Source of the DNA: an uncultured Christensenella sp.
Lineage (GTDB): Bacteria > Bacillota > Clostridia > Christensenellales > Borkfalkiaceae
Reading direction: 5' to 3'
Assembly: GCA_910579705.1 (NCBI GenBank)
Contig: CAJTUI010000001.1
Span: 164,894-228,893, forward strand
Length of the DNA stretch: 64,000 bases
Shown piece after piece: positions 42,301 through 50,125 of this stretch. Under the pieces are notes generated by a model, which saw nothing but the letters and a program-made list of their open reading frames with translations, did no database searches and was not told where the DNA came from. Position numbers and translations under genes: made by a program. Every line of letters starts with the position of its first letter. Position 1 is the stretch's first letter.

Positions 42301-43212
42301 GTTATACATTATAACCGTGCCGATATCGCCCGACTCCGTCTTCGCAAACAAATCCCAGCCATCGTCCGAGTTACGGTAAGCTATGCACCCGTCGAAAACG
42401 TTGCCGTAACCGACGGTAAGCTTTGCCGCAAACCCGTCGGCATTTTCGCCGTAAGTCTGGTTGTCGTAGTTGTTATGCGACGTACAGTTCTTGACGAGGT
42501 TATAATTGGGCCAGTTATCGATATGGTTATACTTGGGGTCGGTAGTGTCGCTGTAAGACCTGCCGAGCTGTAAACCCGTGTCGCGGTTATTATAAAACTC
42601 GCTGTACTCGATAGTATTGTAACTGCCGCCGATATACATACCGTTATCGCCCGCGCCGCAAATATCTATCCCGTACCAGTAAATATAATTACCGTAAATC
42701 TGTACTCCGCGCGCCGTACTGTCGAACGACTGCTCCGAGAAATCGAGCACAACGCTCTTCTCTTCGCCCGTATATCCGCTCTCCTCGTCCGCGGCGGCGT
42801 TGATAATCCTGATATACTTCTTATACGATCCGCTTACGTGCAATTCAATCTTGGCGGTCGTCCTGTACGTTCCGGGCAGGACGTAAACCGTGTCGCCGGG
42901 TTTGAGAATGGAATCCTGCTCGGCCGCACCCAAAAGCTTTGCGATGTCGTAAGGCTTTTCTTTCGTTCCGTCCGCGTCCGCCGCGGGAGAATTGGAAACG
43001 TAATACGCTTTCCCCGAGCTTTCGCTGTAAACCGTCCCCTTGGCGGTGCTGATTTTCATTTTACCGTTTTCAACCGTTATCGCGCTATCCTTACCGTCCG
43101 ACACGTATTTGTCGCCGCAAGCGGAAAACGAAAGCGCGCCGCATACGGCCGTGGCCGACAGTGCGAGTACGGCAATTGCCGAAAATATCTTTTTTGTACC
43201 GTTCTTTTTCAT
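39355..43212 (-). CDS. PL9-family pectate lyase lipoprotein with Ig-like and GLUG-type regions
   Basis: A 1,285-residue secreted lipoprotein: signal peptide with lipobox LSFSAC (Cys32). Residues about 68-500 form a right-handed beta-helix with the PL9 core YGENADGFAAKLTVGYGN and CIAYRNSDDGWDLFAK; Lys264 is the expected catalytic base and the nearby aspartates (D259, D283, D284, D287) the calcium ligands. A middle part (about 600-970) is Ig/fibronectin-like, and the end (about 1030-1285) has GLUG-like repeats such as GGTFSGLFNGLGHTVSNV and GGIVGFAQSS. Expected activity is endo- or exo-cleavage of polygalacturonate. It follows the Ig-like lipoprotein gene by 20 bases in one operon. Confidence 0.9.
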   Translation of the reverse strand: MKKNGTKKIFSAIAVLALSATAVCGALSFSACGDKYVSDGKDSAITVENGKMKISTAKGTVYSESSGKAYYVSNSPAADADGTKEKPYDIAKLLGAAEQDSILKPGDTVYVLPGTYRTTAKIELHVSGSYKKYIRIINAAADEESGYTGEEKSVVLDFSEQSFDSTARGVQIYGNYIYWYGIDICGAGDNGMYIGGSYNTIEYSEFYNNRDTGLQLGRSYSDTTDPKYNHIDNWPNYNLVKNCTSHNNYDNQTYGENADGFAAKLTVGYGNVFDGCIAYRNSDDGWDLFAKTESGDIGTVIMYNCVAFENGYLEYTQQECNKKFPGWNGVHTEAGKKPDGSSYTKDEDEYYGLDSYKTRDGDGNGFKLGGSVMEGDVIMYNCLSFNNRMHGVTDNSNPGVISLEGITSYNNSAAVDNDPESPTFGYIIDIGNDDSHGNIDVARQNYSYNNLDRVLAVGDEYAKSLAADAYRGSVVNSVLGKKIVTTAIDADTKTGISGSNYTPPASGDVFEKLPFIKTVDGESTNYTFNITGLNDLYAEGTEGALKSDRVHITYRNEDGSINMKEMLKIKAGYNPIDGVKVGAYLSESNWGAYEHYYDNDFVNGSAESEDKAKVERALEALNLNCDPDYVYQDFEVPDKMIECELSWESSNPDVAEVGEEIFGSISQTRYIKIIVYRPIDNPVTVTLTATATCGTATDSRDFTIVVQPGKPSIGKIYVKSADGNIINDGGNLIIDKYSIFKEPEVVVENGIDHNGKILDKSLYEISSTYIYQTDSTAEKVEIKGFTPSTAGVYTVTHNISIKGNAQETRSMTYKIYTASTAANVQFTSAASLVVNRDGYRISGTLSSATGYLYAVSSPTELDFTTTSIKDVEGVVAQEFRGETLNLQFQNTNNAAYYIYYALSNLNGEITSQVYSQAIGVAEVDTAETFINVATGKPLTDENPATTVYLLTSDLDFTDVTSYPVGEAGGTFSGLFNGLGHTVSNVTLTGGTKEGVALFNKVSNGTLMNFKFDNIVIDGNGQNNVGIVGNSDGGYFHNIAVTDIKITNAGQRAGGLLGRISVGNPVYIDHISVVNSDEYTLEATQRVGGIVGFAQSSKSGGVITYMEIYVSDCYVKTDINGGQQLGGIFGTYHADNNGTDTIYNLEILTCVYDGKITASGSTASRCGGMLGYQVGARAVMKISHCISLATFNYSGLEVTSAQKNLSGIVGGFIGTLDEGFTSEVIRCLALFEEYNTNFDVTASENITVASQFENRLNSDWTIIYEEGSTDTVKAPYVSLNYLGNWD

Positions 43213-43232
43213 TATTTAATTACCTCCCCGCA

Positions 43233-46200
43233 TTAAACTTCTTTATAAAGGTCAATCGTATCGATAGCATATACCGCGGCGGGTGCCTCGGGCTCTGCCG
43301 CCGAAGTTGTATCCGCAATTACCTCTATCGCATAGATGTTTATGTTTGCGTTGCCGCCGAGATATATCTTGTTTCCGCTTTCGGCCGTCAAGGTAATTTC
43401 AAACACGGTTGCGGTTATAGTCTTGGCCTCTAAATCCCCGCCGAGAATTATCGCCGCGCTTTCTTTGCCGAAATCCAGCTTAGCGGGCGTAGCGAGCCCC
43501 GTCTGGTGATAAGCAACTTTTCTGCCGGCCGTGCCGTTGCCGTCGGCGTAAACTACGACCTTGTATTTAGTGTACTGCGCGCTCAGCGTGAGAAGAAGCG
43601 TTCTGCGCGCATAAGCGCTCCCGTTATTCAAGCCTATTCTCGACGCGCCGCCCGTATTTACATACTTAGTATAGGAAATATTCGTATAAGGAATTGTGGA
43701 AGCTCCTTCTTTAAGGCCGAAGGATTCTTCCGTTTCGTGATATACGCTTGCCGTAACGTTGGTTTCGCCCGATACGGCTATGTCACCGCTCATAGATTCG
43801 AGCGCGCCGAACGTAATAGTCGAAACAGCCTGATTTTCGGCTTTCTGCGCAACCCTTACGTAAACGATTGCGGTAAAGTCGGTCGTGCCGCCTATGCTTT
43901 CGAGATTGTTGTAAGTCGCGGTAATCTCGATAACGTAATCACCGAGCGCCACGTTCTTGAAACTTCCGTCTTCGGGACGGGTCGCCGTCGCGCCGTCCGT
44001 GCCGTACTCGGCCGCTTTATAAAGCGCGTAAGTGACAGCGGAAATGTTCGTATCCTCTTCAACGGAGCCGCCCTTGTCGTTTTTGACGGTAACGGTAGTT
44101 ACGGCAATATCCGCACCTGCCTCTTCGGTTTCGTAAAGGCCCTTGCTTATAACGGCCGTTACGGAGTTTACGCCTTCGACCTTGGAGTTTACGGTAACTT
44201 CGTACGTTGCGGTTTTGGTAACCGCCTCTTCGCCCTCGCCGTGAACGTACGTAACGGTTACGGTGGCCTTGCCTATCTTGTCAAGACTTCCTTCGGTAAC
44301 CGCCGCAGTCCAGCCTGTAACTTGCTCGGGCTCGATAGGTTCCGTGGAAACCGTATGCTTTTTATGGAGATTGACTACAAGCCCGTTTGTATCGAGCGTT
44401 TCGCCTATTATATAAGTGGTTTTAACGTTTTCCGTATCCAGCTCTATCCTGTCAACGACAATCTCGTCCACTTCGCCTAGATTTCCGTCTTTTATGACGT
44501 CCGTTAAATCTATTTTGTTTATACGCGTATTTCTGCCGGTGCCTATCGCGCTACCGCCGACCGTAACGGAAGAACCTACCGTAGTTATGGTATAAACTCC
44601 TGCTGCGGGTATTTTGAAAGTAAGCTCGCGGAATCCCGAACCCGAAACAACGTAAACATTACTATCGTCGGCCTTTTTGACGTCCTTATCGTTATAAGCG
44701 GCTTTCATATATGCGCCCGACGAATCTTTTACGGCTATTGCAGACGTATTGGAATTTCCCGTCGAGCGCGCGCCGATAACAAGCTCGCCAATGCCCTTAA
44801 ACGTAACGCTTAACGCGTCGTTTCTTATTTCTATTATACCGTTGTCGGTTTTAGGTCTTTGATTTACCACGGGACTGCCTGAAAGAATTGTAAGGAAACT
44901 GTTTACACCCGTCAGGTCCGCCTGTGTTAAAGCTTTATCCGCAGTCGCTGCGGGAAGAGCGGCATAACTGTAAGATTTGGTATCTATCTTATCGTTGTCG
45001 GTTTTTGTAATCGTATAGTTTACGGTCGTTTCAACGGTAGTTTCCTCTTCCCTTGCGTTTACGTCCGTATATGTAACTTTAACTGATTTGGAACCCGGAA
45101 TTGCAGTTGCCAGTTCGAAATCGTTTAAATCCGCGGCAGTAATCTCTTTTTCCGTTCCGTTATCGTATTTTGCGGTGAATTTCCAGTCGGAGGACATTAA
45201 GTCGTTTACCCCGAAAACCTGAGTGCGCGTGCCCGATTTGAATTCGAGGCCGCTTACGTTCACGATAACCAAATCTTCCGTAACGTACAGAAGTACGAAT
45301 GCCGAAAGCTCGTAGTCGGGTCTTATTTCGGACTCCGCATATGCCCAGACCTGATAAACGCCTTCGCCGAGAAGATATTTACCTTCGACCTGTTGTATTT
45401 CGGTCTGGCCGAGGAACACCTTGTAAGTCACGCCTTCGGCCTGAGGCGCGTCCTCCTCCACGTTGCCGAGTTTATCTGTTCTCCTGACGGAAACCTTGGA
45501 AAGGTCTATTTCCGCTTTGGTCTGATAGTCTATGAGTATGGAGGCCTTTGCGCCGTCCTCCGCGACTTCCGCGGATACGTTTTCGCTGTGGTAAACGCCG
45601 TTTAAAACGCCGTCTTTGAGCGTTACTTCAAGCCCTTCCATAACTTCGAGTACGGTATAGGTAAAACTCTCGGTAAGCGCCGATACCGTAGGGCTGATAA
45701 GATACGATACGTTTACCGTATACTCGCCGGGGGTTTCCGCGTCGACCGCGTCCCAGTTCACTGTGAGATTTACGTCGTCAGGTTTAAGCTCTACCGTTTC
45801 CGCGCCCGCGGGCGTGGTTTTCGTAAGGCTTAATTTTATTCCCGATTTATCGAGTTCGTCGCCCGCGAGGGATTGAAGGGCCGCCTCGGAAGTGTCCACA
45901 ACCAGCTCCGCGGAATTGACGTTGACTTTATATTGCGCGGTCTTCGTTTCCCCGTCCGTGAACGAAACGTTTATTGTGCATTCGCCCACCCTGGTGTTAT
46001 CGAAACCGTTGCTGTCGATAGTAAGCGCGAAACTGCGCACGGGCTCCGACGTGCCGTCGGAATACAGTGCCGTACAGGAAATGCCTGCGCTTGTAAAAGT
46101 TTCGCCTATGTAGTACTCGGTCTTTACCTTTGCGGTATCGAGAGTAATCGAAGAGAGCGTTTTCTCGCCCGTTTTTTCGTAGTCGCAATCCTTGCACTTG

Positions 46201-46544
46201 TTTCCGCCGCCGAAATCGTGCGGGGCCTTACCGCTTATAAAATCCGCGTGGCCGCAAGCCGACGCGTGCCAGTGCTCCGTGGCGCTGGTCGTCCAGCCCT
46301 CCGCATAAGTGTGCGCGTGCTTATACTCGCACACGGTGCATACGTAGTCGTCGCCGTAAGTGTGCGCGGCAACTTCCAACTTCTCGTCCTTATGGTCGCA
46401 CGTAGCGGCGTGCCAGTGATTTGTTGCGTCGGACGACCACTTGTCTTCAAACGAGTGCTTGTGGCTGCACGCAGCCGCAAGCGATACGGACGAAACGGTT
46501 ACCGCCGACATTGCGACAAACAAAATAAGTTTTTTCTTGTTCAT
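43233..46544 (-). CDS. Large cell-surface lipoprotein with His/Cys repeats and Ig-like domains
   Basis: A 1,103-residue lipoprotein (lipobox SLAAAC, Cys near residue 26 of the frame from 46544). After the signal come two copies of a short motif with HWHAATCDH / HWHASACGH and CxxC pairs (CTVCEY, CKDCDY), a pattern seen in surface proteins of gut Firmicutes and probably zinc-stabilised. Residues about 130-880 hold repeated bacterial Ig-like (Big_3) domains, for example LSSITLDTAKVKTEYYIGE and VDRIELDTENVKTTYIIGE. The C-terminal 200 residues look like a beta-sandwich, perhaps carbohydrate binding. No catalytic domain is evident. GGAGG five bases before ATG at 46544 selects this start. It heads the operon with the PL9 lyase. 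Confidence 0.82.
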   Translation of the reverse strand: MNKKKLILFVAMSAVTVSSVSLAAACSHKHSFEDKWSSDATNHWHAATCDHKDEKLEVAAHTYGDDYVCTVCEYKHAHTYAEGWTTSATEHWHASACGHADFISGKAPHDFGGGNKCKDCDYEKTGEKTLSSITLDTAKVKTEYYIGETFTSAGISCTALYSDGTSEPVRSFALTIDSNGFDNTRVGECTINVSFTDGETKTAQYKVNVNSAELVVDTSEAALQSLAGDELDKSGIKLSLTKTTPAGAETVELKPDDVNLTVNWDAVDAETPGEYTVNVSYLISPTVSALTESFTYTVLEVMEGLEVTLKDGVLNGVYHSENVSAEVAEDGAKASILIDYQTKAEIDLSKVSVRRTDKLGNVEEDAPQAEGVTYKVFLGQTEIQQVEGKYLLGEGVYQVWAYAESEIRPDYELSAFVLLYVTEDLVIVNVSGLEFKSGTRTQVFGVNDLMSSDWKFTAKYDNGTEKEITAADLNDFELATAIPGSKSVKVTYTDVNAREEETTVETTVNYTITKTDNDKIDTKSYSYAALPAATADKALTQADLTGVNSFLTILSGSPVVNQRPKTDNGIIEIRNDALSVTFKGIGELVIGARSTGNSNTSAIAVKDSSGAYMKAAYNDKDVKKADDSNVYVVSGSGFRELTFKIPAAGVYTITTVGSSVTVGGSAIGTGRNTRINKIDLTDVIKDGNLGEVDEIVVDRIELDTENVKTTYIIGETLDTNGLVVNLHKKHTVSTEPIEPEQVTGWTAAVTEGSLDKIGKATVTVTYVHGEGEEAVTKTATYEVTVNSKVEGVNSVTAVISKGLYETEEAGADIAVTTVTVKNDKGGSVEEDTNISAVTYALYKAAEYGTDGATATRPEDGSFKNVALGDYVIEITATYNNLESIGGTTDFTAIVYVRVAQKAENQAVSTITFGALESMSGDIAVSGETNVTASVYHETEESFGLKEGASTIPYTNISYTKYVNTGGASRIGLNNGSAYARRTLLLTLSAQYTKYKVVVYADGNGTAGRKVAYHQTGLATPAKLDFGKESAAIILGGDLEAKTITATVFEITLTAESGNKIYLGGNANINIYAIEVIADTTSAAEPEAPAAVYAIDTIDLYKEV

Positions 46545-46616
46545 CTTTTCCTCCATTTTATTGTTCCGATAAAAAGCATTCGTAGCCGCCGCGGCACATT
46601 ACAATTAAGCGTTTTT

Positions 46617-46641
46617 ACAGGAGAACGTTTCGTTCTCCTGT
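46617..46641. promoter_or_regulatory. Hairpin in the 5' leader of the lipoprotein operon
   Basis: ACAGGAGAACG-AAA-CGTTCTCCTGT, 11 perfect base pairs, about 75 bases before the start codon and without a following T run. It could stabilise the mRNA or serve as a protein-binding site. Confidence 0.5.
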
Positions 46642-46691
46642 CTTTATTGGCAGCTTGCTGCAAATAAACTTTTTAAATTTCAGACACAGTT

Positions 46692-46720
46692 ATTTTATCA
46701 CTGAATTAACACTATGTCAA
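46692..46720 (-). promoter_or_regulatory. Promoter of the lipoprotein-PL9 operon
   Basis: Minus strand TTGACA (46715-46720), 17 bases, TAAAAT (46692-46697); the leader is about 140 nt. Confidence 0.85.
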
Positions 46721-46791
46721 GGTTTTATTGAAAGTATTTTACTTAATATGTTGTCATTTTTCACCATTCCGCGCAACAATTTTCAAAACGC

Positions 46792-46842
46792 AAAAAAAAG
46801 CGGATTTAGTTATGTATATCGGCTATACATAACTAAATCCGC
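46792..46842 (-). terminator. Terminator of the structured RNA
   Basis: Nineteen-base arms 46800-46818 and 46824-46842, perfectly complementary around a 5-base loop, followed on the minus strand by eight T. There is no T run on the plus side, which fixes the direction. Confidence 0.93.
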
Positions 46843-47042
46843 CTGTGCCGTGATATGAAAAAGTATTAACCCGCGTCTCGCAGGTGGGTGCGGCGAAGCG
46901 AAACCTCGGACTTTCCGTGAAAAACAGACCTTGCCTATTTCCGCGAACGTAACCGCTCCCTTAATTACTTTGTGGATTACGAATTTCCCATACCACGTAC
47001 ACCGCAGACCGATTTTAAGGAACGCGCCGCGGCGTGTTTCCG
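46792..47042 (-). ncRNA. Independently transcribed structured RNA, class not identified
   Basis: A non-coding unit of about 250 nt with its own promoter (47049-47077) and a very strong terminator at its end (19-bp perfect stem 46800-46842, then eight T). The 5' end forms a G/C-rich hairpin (GGAAACACGCC... to GCGCGTTCC); a long-range helix joins GGTCTGCGGTG... near 47010 to ...CACCTGCGAGAC near 46880. Inside are GTAATC/GGTTAC, GGAAATAG/CTGTTTTTC and CGGA/TCCG hairpins. No open reading frame with a ribosome-binding site is present. Size and closed-rod ends recall 6S RNA, but I could not match its conserved bases; SRP RNA, tmRNA and RNase P RNA signatures are absent. Confidence 0.7.
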
Positions 47043-47048
47043 ATTATT

Positions 47049-47077
47049 ATTATATACCATATCTTTGAAAAAGGCAA
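47049..47077 (-). promoter_or_regulatory. Promoter of the structured RNA
   Basis: Minus strand TTGCCT (47072-47077), 17 bases, TATAAT (47049-47054, within TATATAAT). Confidence 0.8.
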
Positions 47078-47110
47078 CAAGTAAATTTTGACATCTTTAA
47101 TTATATTTAC

Positions 47111-47139
47111 TTGATTTTTATTAACAAAAGACTTAAAAT
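47111..47139 (+). promoter_or_regulatory. Promoter of the aspartyl-tRNA synthetase gene
   Basis: TTGATT (47111-47116), 17 bases, TAAAAT (47134-47139). A TTGACA further upstream (47089) lacks a matching -10. Confidence 0.65.
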
Positions 47140-47167
47140 TATAAAAAACGTTTACGAGGCTTTAAAT

Positions 47168-48499
47168 ATGCAGGAAATTACAGGCGTAATAAACGCCACC
47201 TCCACACCCTATTCCGAATTCAAGAACCACGTCGGCGAAGTGGTTTCCATAAAAGGCGCTATCCATAACATACGCGATATGTCGGACTTTGCGTTTATTA
47301 TTCTGCGCACCGCGCGCGAGCTCGTTCAGTGCGTGTATTCGCCCGAATTTTCCGATTACCGTCTTGACGAAAACGTTGTCGAGCAGGCGGCGGCAAGAGT
47401 TACGGGCAAGGTCGTCAAAAGCGAAACGCGCGACGGCAGCGAGAGATACGAACTGCAAATCCACGGCATAGACGTGCTTTCAAAGCCCGCCGATATTCCG
47501 CCCGTAGTCATATCCAAAAAACAGGTGGTCTGCGACCTTTCCGTTAATCTCGATAACCGCCCCGTTACTCTGAGAAACCCCAAGGAACGCGCGGTATTTA
47601 AAATTCAGGAAGGTATCCAGCGCGGGTTCCGCGACTACCTCATAAGCCAGAATTTCACAGAAATCCACTCGCCCAAAATCAACTTCGCGGGCGCCGAGGG
47701 CGGCACCAACGTGTTCAAACTCGACTACTTCGGTAAAACCGTATACCTTGCTCAGAGCCCCCAGCTATATAAACAGGCGCTTGTGCCCGTATACGAGCGC
47801 GTGTTCGAAATCGCGCCCGTGTTCCGCGCGGAGCACCACGACACTTCCAGACATCTCAACGAGTACATTTCAATGGACTTCGAGATGGGCTTTATCGACG
47901 GTTTCGAAGATATTATGAATATGGAAACGGGCGTTCTCAAATATATAATGAACCTGTTGAAGACGGAATACGCGCCCGAGCTGGAACTCCTCAAAGTGGA
48001 CGTGCCCGAAATCACCTCCATTCCCTGCATCAAATTCAAGGACGCGAAGGCGCTTTGCGTAAAGAAACTTAAAAACATAACCGATATGAAGGACTTCGAG
48101 CCCGAGGAAGAAGCGTTCCTCGGCAAGTGGGCGAAACAGCAGTACAATTCCGATTTCCTGTTCGTGACCCACTACCTCTCCAAAAAACGCCCCTTCTATA
48201 CTATGGACGACCCCGAGGACCCCGAAGTCACGCTTTCTTTCGACCTCCTTTTCAGGGGTATAGAAATCACCTCCGGCGGCCAGAGGATACACGACTACAA
48301 CGAGCAGGTCGAAAAAATGAAACGGCTGGGTATGAACCCCGAAGAGTTCGAAACCTATCTTATGCTGCATAAGTACGGCGCGCCCCCTCACGGCGGGCTG
48401 GGGCTGGGCCTTGAACGGCTTACGATGCACCTTCTCGGATTTAAAAACGTGAGATACGCGGCAATGTTCCCCAGAGATATAAACAGGGTTTCACCGTAA
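47168..48499 (+). CDS. aspS: Aspartyl-tRNA synthetase, archaeal-type (probably non-discriminating)
   Basis: A 443-residue class IIb synthetase: N-terminal OB-fold anticodon domain (about 1-110) and catalytic core with motif 1 FTEIHSPKI, the QSPQLYKQ and FEIAPVFRAEHHDTSRHLNEYISMD motif 2 region, and motif 3 GLGLGLERLTM. It lacks the GAD insertion of the usual bacterial AspRS and ends PRDINRVSP, like the archaeal/eukaryotic PRDxxRLxP. Archaeal-type AspRS in bacteria often also charges tRNA-Asn, working with GatCAB; the RVSP in place of RLTP needs caution. GAGG eight bases before ATG at 47168 defines the start. Confidence 0.92.
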   Translation: MQEITGVINATSTPYSEFKNHVGEVVSIKGAIHNIRDMSDFAFIILRTARELVQCVYSPEFSDYRLDENVVEQAAARVTGKVVKSETRDGSERYELQIHGIDVLSKPADIPPVVISKKQVVCDLSVNLDNRPVTLRNPKERAVFKIQEGIQRGFRDYLISQNFTEIHSPKINFAGAEGGTNVFKLDYFGKTVYLAQSPQLYKQALVPVYERVFEIAPVFRAEHHDTSRHLNEYISMDFEMGFIDGFEDIMNMETGVLKYIMNLLKTEYAPELELLKVDVPEITSIPCIKFKDAKALCVKKLKNITDMKDFEPEEEAFLGKWAKQQYNSDFLFVTHYLSKKRPFYTMDDPEDPEVTLSFDLLFRGIEITSGGQRIHDYNEQVEKMKRLGMNPEEFETYLMLHKYGAPPHGGLGLGLERLTMHLLGFKNVRYAAMFPRDINRVSP

Positions 48500-48501
48500 A
48501 T

Positions 48502-48536
48502 AAAGAGCGCGGCTTGTAAAAGCCGCGCTCTTTTTT
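48502..48536. terminator. Terminator after aspS, shared with the SGNH gene
   Basis: A 14-bp stem AAAGAGCGCGGCTT / AAGCCGCGCTCTTT with loop GTAA, followed by more T on the plus strand. The convergent SGNH gene ends one base away, so it may serve both. Confidence 0.92.
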
Positions 48537-49215
48537 ATAATTCGGATATTGCCTTCTCTATCAACGGCATATAAAATTTTTCATATCCCGACGAATTTGG
48601 GTGAGTGCAGTCGCCGTGACCCGTGCCGTAACTGTCGTTCGTATACCTGTCGCGGTGCTCCGCAAGAAATGTGTCCAGCCCGCTGTCCGAATACAGGTCG
48701 CACACGGCTATTCCCCACTTGCGGCATAATTCCTTTGCGCGCTCGCCGTACTTCACCTGCTCCGCCTCGCCTCGCTTGCCCATACGGTGCGGGCGCACAA
48801 ACAGCAGTTTAGCGTTTGCAAAATAAGTTTTAAACGCAGACAGAATACTTTCGAAACACCTTGAAAAATCCGCGTCGCCGCGGCCGAGCGCAAAAATATC
48901 GGCGACTTCGAACCCGTCCGAAACCTCGCCGAGCGGAACGTCGCAATTGCCGCTTTCGTCGGTGTGGCAATCGTTGGTGAACCCGTTAAAGACTATAACG
49001 TCGGCCTGCGCCCGCTCGTTCACGGCGCGGCGAACCTGCTCAACCATCCAGTTCTTGCCCTCGTAAAATCCTACCCTTGCGCCGCCGACGCAGTATTTTT
49101 TCACTTCGGCGCCGCAGTCCCGCGCGAGATACTCCCCGACACCGAAACCGTTATTGCCCGAACCGTACATTATACTGTCGCCGAAAACCAACAAGTTTTT
49201 GCCTTTTATATCCAC
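48535..49215 (-). CDS. SGNH/GDSL-family hydrolase
   Basis: A 226-residue cytosolic protein with block I FGDSIMYG (Ser nucleophile near residue 13), a block III FNGFTND-type segment, and block V DCTHPNSSGYEKF containing the catalytic Asp and His. It should be an esterase or acylhydrolase; the substrate is unknown. The start is a GTG at 49215, seven bases after GGGAGG. The ribosome-binding site directly follows the T run of a terminator-like hairpin, and a separate promoter lies 100 bases upstream, so expression appears to pass through an attenuator. Confidence 0.85.
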   Translation of the reverse strand: MDIKGKNLLVFGDSIMYGSGNNGFGVGEYLARDCGAEVKKYCVGGARVGFYEGKNWMVEQVRRAVNERAQADVIVFNGFTNDCHTDESGNCDVPLGEVSDGFEVADIFALGRGDADFSRCFESILSAFKTYFANAKLLFVRPHRMGKRGEAEQVKYGERAKELCRKWGIAVCDLYSDSGLDTFLAEHRDRYTNDSYGTGHGDCTHPNSSGYEKFYMPLIEKAISEL

Positions 49216-49225
49216 CCCAGTTCCT

Positions 49226-49319
49226 CCCAAAAAAAGAAGGGCACGGATTTCATCCGTCCCTCCCCTTATCCTATTAAATTGCAGCTTTTCCGCCGCGTGA
49301 AATAGTCATAAATTTATGT
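49226..49319 (-). promoter_or_regulatory. Attenuator-like leader of the SGNH hydrolase gene
   Basis: From the promoter start (about 49319) to the ribosome-binding site. It contains a stem CUAUU/AAUAG enclosing GCGGC/GCUGC with a GGAAAA loop, then GGGGAGGGACGGAU, and a terminator hairpin (GGGACGGAT / ATCCGTGCCC, 49239-49260) followed by TTCTTTTTTT (49229-49238). The start codon is only 14 bases beyond. Because the terminator precedes the only gene on the transcript, it must be conditional. I do not recognise a known riboswitch class. Confidence 0.6.
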
Positions 49320-49325
49320 TATTGC

Positions 49326-49354
49326 ATACTATCACGTTTATGTGTATTTGTCAA
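49326..49354 (-). promoter_or_regulatory. Promoter of the SGNH leader
   Basis: Minus strand TTGACA (49349-49354), 17 bases, TAGTAT (49326-49331). Confidence 0.82.
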
Positions 49355-49399
49355 TGATTTTTTTATTAAAATTTTACTTTTGTGCAAATTGCACATAAA

Positions 49400-50101
49400 C
49401 TATTCTTTATACAAAAACCTGTGGCAGTTTTCGCACTCGGTCACCTCTCCGCCAGAAATTTTCTCCTTGCCGATAATCGAAAGCTCCATACCGCACTTCG
49501 AGCAACGGTCGTTTTTGACCGCGCAGATTATGGGGAATATCCGCTCGCTGCGTTTCATTTCGTAACGTTTCATAACCTCTGAGCTGATGTCTGCGGAAAG
49601 TTTTTTAAGCTCCGCCTTTACTTCGTCCATTTCCGCAAGCTTGGTCTTTTTGTATTCCTGATATGCGGCCTGATAATCCACGTACTGTTTCTGGACGGTT
49701 ATCGTCTTCTTTTTAAGCGCCTGATATTCCTCGTCCGCCTCCTTGACGGATTTGACAAGCGCGTTTATTTCCGACCTGACGGATTTGAGCCTGTCGCTTA
49801 TCTGCGATACGTTCTTCTTGTAAAACGAAATATCCGCGCCGCCCTCTACAAGCTCGTCGATATGCTCGAAATCCCTGATTGTTTCTGCAATCTCCTCGTA
49901 TTTTTCGGTAAGCCGGGTAAGCAAAGACTGCAACTCTCTCGCGCGCGCGTCCATAGCGTCAAGCTTGTCGGGCGCCTTGGTAAGAAAACTTTTTGCCTGA
50001 GAATAGTTTTTCCATTCCTCGGAATTAGCCGCCTCGCGCTCGATTTGCAACAGTTTCGAGTCCTCTTCCTGATACTTTAACAGCTTTTCTATCTGTGCCA
50101 T
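49400..50101 (-). CDS. C4-type zinc-ribbon coiled-coil protein
   Basis: A 233-residue protein: a long two-stranded coiled coil (about residues 1-185) and a C-terminal zinc ribbon with CSKCGMEL and CENCHRF pairs. This is the zf-RING_7/CdsZ-like family, found next to NIF3 genes in many bacteria; a role in translation or DNA binding has been suggested but is not settled. It follows the NIF3 gene by 24 bases and is the last gene of the dgt-dnaG-rpoD run. Confidence 0.92.
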   Translation of the reverse strand: MAQIEKLLKYQEEDSKLLQIEREAANSEEWKNYSQAKSFLTKAPDKLDAMDARARELQSLLTRLTEKYEEIAETIRDFEHIDELVEGGADISFYKKNVSQISDRLKSVRSEINALVKSVKEADEEYQALKKKTITVQKQYVDYQAAYQEYKKTKLAEMDEVKAELKKLSADISSEVMKRYEMKRSERIFPIICAVKNDRCSKCGMELSIIGKEKISGGEVTECENCHRFLYKE

Positions 50102-50125
50102 AATTTACTCCTTTTTCCCGACAAT

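Noticed and set aside
40954..42573. Plus-strand 539-codon frame opposite the PL9 gene
   Set aside because: It is a shadow of the pectate lyase frame with no start signals and low-complexity Val/Arg/Tyr content.
46792..47042. Firm 6S RNA assignment
   Set aside because: Size and long-range closure fit, but the inner part looks multi-branched and I could not match conserved bases, so it is left as unidentified.
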